In this document: piece after piece, positions 50,155-55,040 of the stretch
Layout: each line of letters opens with the position of its first letter
How positions within the stretch are numbered: the first letter of the stretch is position 1
Notes under the pieces: generated by a model
Databases searched by the model: none
Told to the model about the DNA's origin: nothing
What the model saw: only the letters and a program-made list of their open reading frames with translations
NCBI RefSeq assembly: GCF_021043395.1
Contig: NZ_JAJNKE010000028.1
Coordinates: 1-55,040 of the forward strand
Direction: 5' to 3'
From: Clostridium guangxiense
GTDB taxonomy: Bacteria > Bacillota > Clostridia > Clostridiales > Clostridiaceae
DNA: 55,040 bases
Translations under genes and position numbers: made by a program

Positions 50155-53100
50155 GTTGAACCTTAACATAGGATGTATTTAAATAAATTAATTGATATTT
50201 CCGCACCTTCTTTCAATTGTGTTGAACCTTAACATAGGATGTATTTAAATAAATTACAACTCTGCAATTCTTTTGCTAACATATACGTTGAACCTTAACA
50301 TAGGATGTATTTAAATGTTCTGTGCCAGCTGTTCTATTCAAATATGCTATGCGTTGAACCTTAACATAGGATGTATTTAAATCTTCTTGCATTTCTTTCT
50401 GGTTGAACCATGCTACTGTTGAACCTTAACATAGGATGTATTTAAATTTATCAAGTAACGATTGCATTACATCATCTGGAAGTGTTGAACCTTAACATAG
50501 GATGTATTTAAATCATTCTGCATATATGAAATCCTTATCTTTCCTTAGAGTTGAACCTTAACATAGGATGTATTTAAATTTGTCAGTTACACGTACTGGC
50601 TGATTAGAAATTTGCGTTGAACCTTAACATAGGATGTATTTAAATCCTATAACACCAAAATCATGGAATATTGTCATATAGTTGAACCTTAACATAGGAT
50701 GTATTTAAATGTATCAAACCAAAGATTATCAGTTATTGTAATGTTGGTTGAACCTTAACATAGGATGTATTTAAATTTGTGTCCTCCTTGTTGTTTGTTC
50801 CCTTGCTATGCCGTTGAACCTTAACATAGGATGTATTTAAATAAGGCATTAGCAGACGTATTAGACAACACGCTTAAAGTTGAACCTTAACATAGGATGT
50901 ATTTAAATGTTTTATTTGATTAATCATGCTAGTCCATTTAAGGTTGAACCTTAACATAGGATGTATTTAAATTGGTGTATACCCAAAGAAAATACCAATA
51001 GCTATAACGTTGAACCTTAACATAGGATGTATTTAAATGCGTTGTTAGTAGTGCAATGATAGCTGCAACGTTGGGTTGAACCTTAACATAGGATGTATTT
51101 AAATGTATCTATATATAATCTGTCAGCCGTAATTACTGCGTTGAACCTTAACATAGGATGTATTTAAATTGACTTAAGGCATTTTAATGCCACTATGATG
51201 TTAAAGTTGAACCTTAACATAGGATGTATTTAAATTGTATCTCCTTCAGTGATTTTGTCTGAAATACTAAAAGTTGAACCTTAACATAGGATGTATTTAA
51301 ATGGACCATACTCACTTACTATAGTTCCTTCTATAAGAGTTGAACCTTAACATAGGATGTATTTAAATTTCTTTTTCTATTCTATAGACTTCATTTTCGC
51401 TATCCGTTGAACCTTAACATAGGATGTATTTAAATAAACTGAAACTGTGGAAACAAATACATTTTGCATTGTTGAACCTTAACATAGGATGTATTTAAAT
51501 CCATGCAGTATGTTTTACCGCTACTATTAATGCCAGTTGAACCTTAACATAGGATGTATTTAAATATCTTTAGTATTTCATATTGCCCAATAATATCATT
51601 GTTGAACCTTAACATAGGATGTATTTAAATGTAGATCCTTTCGTGCCTACACTATTTATAGTGCCAGTTGAACCTTAACATAGGATGTATTTAAATTTAT
51701 TCATTCTTAATTACTTCCTTTCCTTTACCTGTTGAACCTTAACATAGGATGTATTTAAATTAGCTGTTGCCATATCTTCAGTTGCTTTTATAGTGTTGAA
51801 CCTTAACATAGGATGTATTTAAATCTACATCTAATACGTTACCAATTACAATTCCTACGGTTGAACCTTAACATAGGATGTATTTAAATAAAACTTTTTT
51901 GAATCTTCGTCTACCAGTATCTTTGTTGAACCTTAACATAGGATGTATTTAAATGTGAATATTTTTATAAGCTGTTTCAATATATTCACGTTGAACCTTA
52001 ACATAGGATGTATTTAAATTTGCTAATCGAGAAAGGTGATTTCTAAGGGTTTTACGTTGAACCTTAACATAGGATGTATTTAAATTCAAATAGAGTAATA
52101 TCATTAGATTTAAAAACAGCGTTGAACCTTAACATAGGATGTATTTAAATAGTAGGAATAGATAAATATAATGCTGTTCTACAAAGTTGAACCTTAACAT
52201 AGGATGTATTTAAATCGACCTAGGCAAGATTGGACAGTTTGAAAAGCCTAAGTTGAACCTTAACATAGGATGTATTTAAATTTCTATCGTAAAGTAGATG
52301 AAAAATCAAATAGAAGGGTTGAACCTTAACATAGGATGTATTTAAATTTCAATACTTTTTAAAATATAGTAATTATGATTTAGTTGAACCTTAACATAGG
52401 ATGTATTTAAATTCCGTTGAAAGCAGCAATGAAAGAGGCAGATGAAAGTTGAACCTTAACATAGGATGTATTTAAATCCTTCAACTACCGTGCTTCTGTA
52501 TGTCTCTCTTATCGTTGAACCTTAACATAGGATGTATTTAAATCTGTAACTGATACCCATGTTTTTAGTAGGATCCAGTTGAACCTTAACATAGGATGTA
52601 TTTAAATTATAAAACTTTATTTATGTCGATCATTTACCATATTGTTGAACCTTAACATAGGATGTATTTAAATTAACTCAATTAGCATTTAGATATCAAC
52701 CATATGCGTTGAACCTTAACATAGGATGTATTTAAATGTGATTTCACATTTTGGCTCTAGCCTTTTCAATGATGTTGAACCTTAACATAGGATGTATTTA
52801 AATCTATAGTCCAAAATGGTATGCTTACAACTCTTGATGTTGAACCTTAACATAGGATGTATTTAAATGGTCTAGCTTCTTGCTCTATATTAAAATCTAT
52901 TATGTTGAACCTTAACATAGGATGTATTTAAATGAATCCTTGAGTATATCACTTATGGAACATCATATTGTTGAACCTTAACATAGGATGTATTTAAATA
53001 TGCTACAAAGTGGTCTTGTGTTAATGGCATTTCTGGTTGAACCTTAACATAGGATGTATTTAAATTTAAAACTTGATGGTTTTTAAATGCTTGATCTGAT

Positions 53101-53846
53101 TGGTTGAACCTTAACATAGGATGTATTTAAATTTTTTAGTATTATTAATGCTTTGGCTTATAATTTCTGTTGAACCTTAACATAGGATGTATTTAAATAA
53201 ATGCTTTTGAAATTTTATTGTTACCTCTATTGGTTGAACCTTAACATAGGATGTATTTAAATCTAAAATACTTTCAATTCTTTCATCTGCTTCCTTCGTT
53301 GAACCTTAACATAGGATGTATTTAAATTTAAACTCAACTATGCTTTCTTTCAAGTCAACTGGTTGAACCTTAACATAGGATGTATTTAAATTGCGTTAAA
53401 GCGTATTTATTTATAAGCTGCTGGTGTTGAACCTTAACATAGGATGTATTTAAATGTAGAGTGTAATAAATCTGATATTTTTTCCTTCATGTTGAACCTT
53501 AACATAGGATGTATTTAAATCCTATCTCTACAAGCAAAGCAAGTTGCATACTCTGCGTTGAACCTTAACATAGGATGTATTTAAATAAGTTCTACAGACA
53601 GAGTTGTAAAATCTGTTGTTGGTTGAACCTTAACATAGGATGTATTTAAATCTATTTGGAAATTTAAAATCTTGGGAAAAGACAAAGGTTGAACCTTAAC
53701 ATAGGATGTATTTAAATTATAAGTAGCAATGCGACCAAAAGTTTATGTAAGTGTTGAACCTTAACATAGGATGTATTTAAATTTGCACATCTTTGTCCCT
53801 CCAATTCTCCAGTATTGTTGAACCTTAACATAGGATGTATTTAAAT

Positions 53847-54014
53847 CGATAGAAATAAAATACGAACCAAGAGAGTTAAGAGTTGAACCTTAACATAGGA
53901 TGTATTTAAATCCTACAGCAACAAGCGTAACTATAAAAGTGCAACACGTTGAACCTTAACATAGGATGTATTTAAATCAATTGGCAGATATTCCTCAACA
54001 AACTTATATTACAG
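53847..54014 (+). repeat. Three-spacer block duplicated in the array, copy A
   Basis: Spacers 57, 58 and 59, beginning CGATAGAAATAAAATACG, CCTACAGCAACAAGCGTA and CAATTGGCAGATATTCCT, recur in the same order with the same lengths at 54701-54868, 854 bp or 13 units later. Confidence 0.96.
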
Positions 54015-54700
54015 GTTGAACCTTAACATAGGATGTATTTAAATAAAAAAGTATGGGAGGTAACAATTGATGAACGATTTGTTGAACCTTAACATAGGAT
54101 GTATTTAAATCTGTATTATAGCTCTGTTAGTCTAAATCCAAAGCTTGTTGAACCTTAACATAGGATGTATTTAAATAATTTTATCCCTTTGTAATGTTTA
54201 GGGTGAATATGTTGAACCTTAACATAGGATGTATTTAAATCCGATTAACGTTACGCTCATGCCTTCCGTTTTTAGCGTTGAACCTTAACATAGGATGTAT
54301 TTAAATCAGAAGGATATGGATTTCTATAATTTAAGACAAATGTTGAACCTTAACATAGGATGTATTTAAATCTACAATGTCAATTGACTTGCAATTGACA
54401 GTTAAAAGTTGAACCTTAACATAGGATGTATTTAAATGACCGCAAGCAAGGAATATGACACAAAAGAAGGTTGTTGAACCTTAACATAGGATGTATTTAA
54501 ATCAATCTTTGAACATACTTGCAGATCGTGAACCCGAGGTTGAACCTTAACATAGGATGTATTTAAATAGCTACTAGAAACCACATAAAAGTTTTAGAAG
54601 AAAAGTTGAACCTTAACATAGGATGTATTTAAATAAGAGAAAATAGTTTCGGATTGTTTGGGCAAGCAGGGTTGAACCTTAACATAGGATGTATTTAAAT

Positions 54701-54868
54701 CGATAGAAATAAAATACGAACCAAGAGAGTTAAGAGTTGAACCTTAACATAGGATGTATTTAAATCCTACAGCAACAAGCGTAACTATAAAAGTGCAACA
54801 CGTTGAACCTTAACATAGGATGTATTTAAATCAATTGGCAGATATTCCTCAACAAACTTATATTACAG
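54701..54868 (+). repeat. Three-spacer block duplicated in the array, copy B
   Basis: Spacers 70-72, identical to 57-59. They are followed by one unique spacer (73) and the final repeat. Ten unique spacers (60-69) separate the copies. Confidence 0.96.
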
Positions 54869-54965
54869 GTTGAACCTTAACATAGGATGTATTTAAATTA
54901 CGAAGCCACTTAAGGAGGTGATGCAGTTAACAAGTGTTGAACCTTAACATAGGATGTATTTAAAT

Positions 54966-55040
54966 ATAAATGTCAAGATTAAAATGTAACTTTTTGATCA
55001 TTTAAGGCTGTAGGTTTTAGTGTTCTTCCTGCTTTATATG
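54966..55040. other. Right flank of the array
   Basis: The 75 bases after the last repeat contain no further repeat at the expected period and no gene start that I can support. The window ends here, so genes just beyond, including possible cas genes, are not visible. Confidence 0.6.

Larger units (their letters stand above)
50155..54965 (+). CRISPR. CRISPR array, 74 repeats and 73 spacers
   Basis: A 30-bp repeat (begins GTTGAACCTT, middle AACATAGGAT, ends GTATTTAAAT) occurs 74 times at a 64-67 bp period, with spacers of 34-37 bp. By eye all copies, including the last one, are identical. The repeat has no strong palindrome. It resembles repeats associated with clostridial type I-B systems, and the relic at the left points to a former type III-B partner. 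No intact cas gene is in the window. Spacers 57-59 (53847-54014) are repeated exactly as spacers 70-72 (54701-54868). Large size and perfect repeats point to recent activity or strong homogenisation. Confidence 0.98.

Noticed and set aside
50395-50412. Extra partial repeat inside spacer 4 (GGTTGAACCA)
   Set aside because: Only the first eight bases of the repeat match; spacer length is normal, so it is coincidence or protospacer sequence.

Overview
The window is AT-rich, gene-dense chromosomal DNA of a low-GC Firmicute, most probably Clostridium sensu stricto. The pointers are a rubredoxin / glutaredoxin-like / thioredoxin-reductase-like trio of the kind described in Clostridium pasteurianum, a TM1266-type iron-only hydrogenase regulator, a Spo0E-like protein, purine-rich Shine-Dalgarno sites with many TTG and GTG starts, and a 30-bp CRISPR repeat (starts GTTGAACC, ends ATTTAAAT) of the clostridial type. 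I cannot name the species.

Layout. 1-9.7 kb: a GNAT-like protein, an AEC carrier (minus strand), then a nucleoside uptake and salvage operon: two nucleoside-hydrolase paralogues (the first lacks active-site residues), a BMP-family lipoprotein, an ABC ATPase with two permeases, and a DUF3298-like protein. 9.8-15.1 kb: a NarL-type two-component system, a 35-residue membrane peptide gene and an ABC-2 exporter. 15.2-19.5 kb: a membrane-anchored glucosaminidase-like protein, a secreted PepSY-like protein and an OmpR-type two-component system. 19.7-21.0 kb: the rubredoxin, glutaredoxin-like and TrxR-like operon with a PerR/Fur-like box. 21.3-28.9 kb: a CapA-type protein, a roughly 600-bp inverted repeat, a pentapeptide-repeat protein, xylose repressor and kinase, an amino-acid permease and a Spo0E-like peptide.

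29.1-49.1 kb is the standout. Twelve consecutive plus-strand genes contain two copies of a trio (FN3-like beta-sandwich protein, zinc-ribbon GTPase, GAP1-like protein). These flank a membrane-anchored third zinc-ribbon GTPase, two membrane vWA proteins, a 1135-residue tubulin-like protein and its 770-residue neighbour, which looks like a tubulin fold without its G-loop. A YARHG membrane protein closes the locus. I infer a GTPase-switched, nucleotide-dependent filament or scaffold complex tied to the envelope. The families resemble those in proposed NTP-dependent biological-conflict systems, but this exact assembly is not one I can name. Three copies of a ~195-bp intergenic element with paired compensatory changes lie inside the locus.

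49.4-55.0 kb: the hydrogenase regulator, a frameshifted C-terminal relic of cmr6 (type III-B CRISPR), a leader with inverted repeats, and a CRISPR array of 74 identical repeats and 73 spacers. Three consecutive spacers occur twice, 13 units apart. No intact cas gene lies in the window, so any working effector must be encoded elsewhere.
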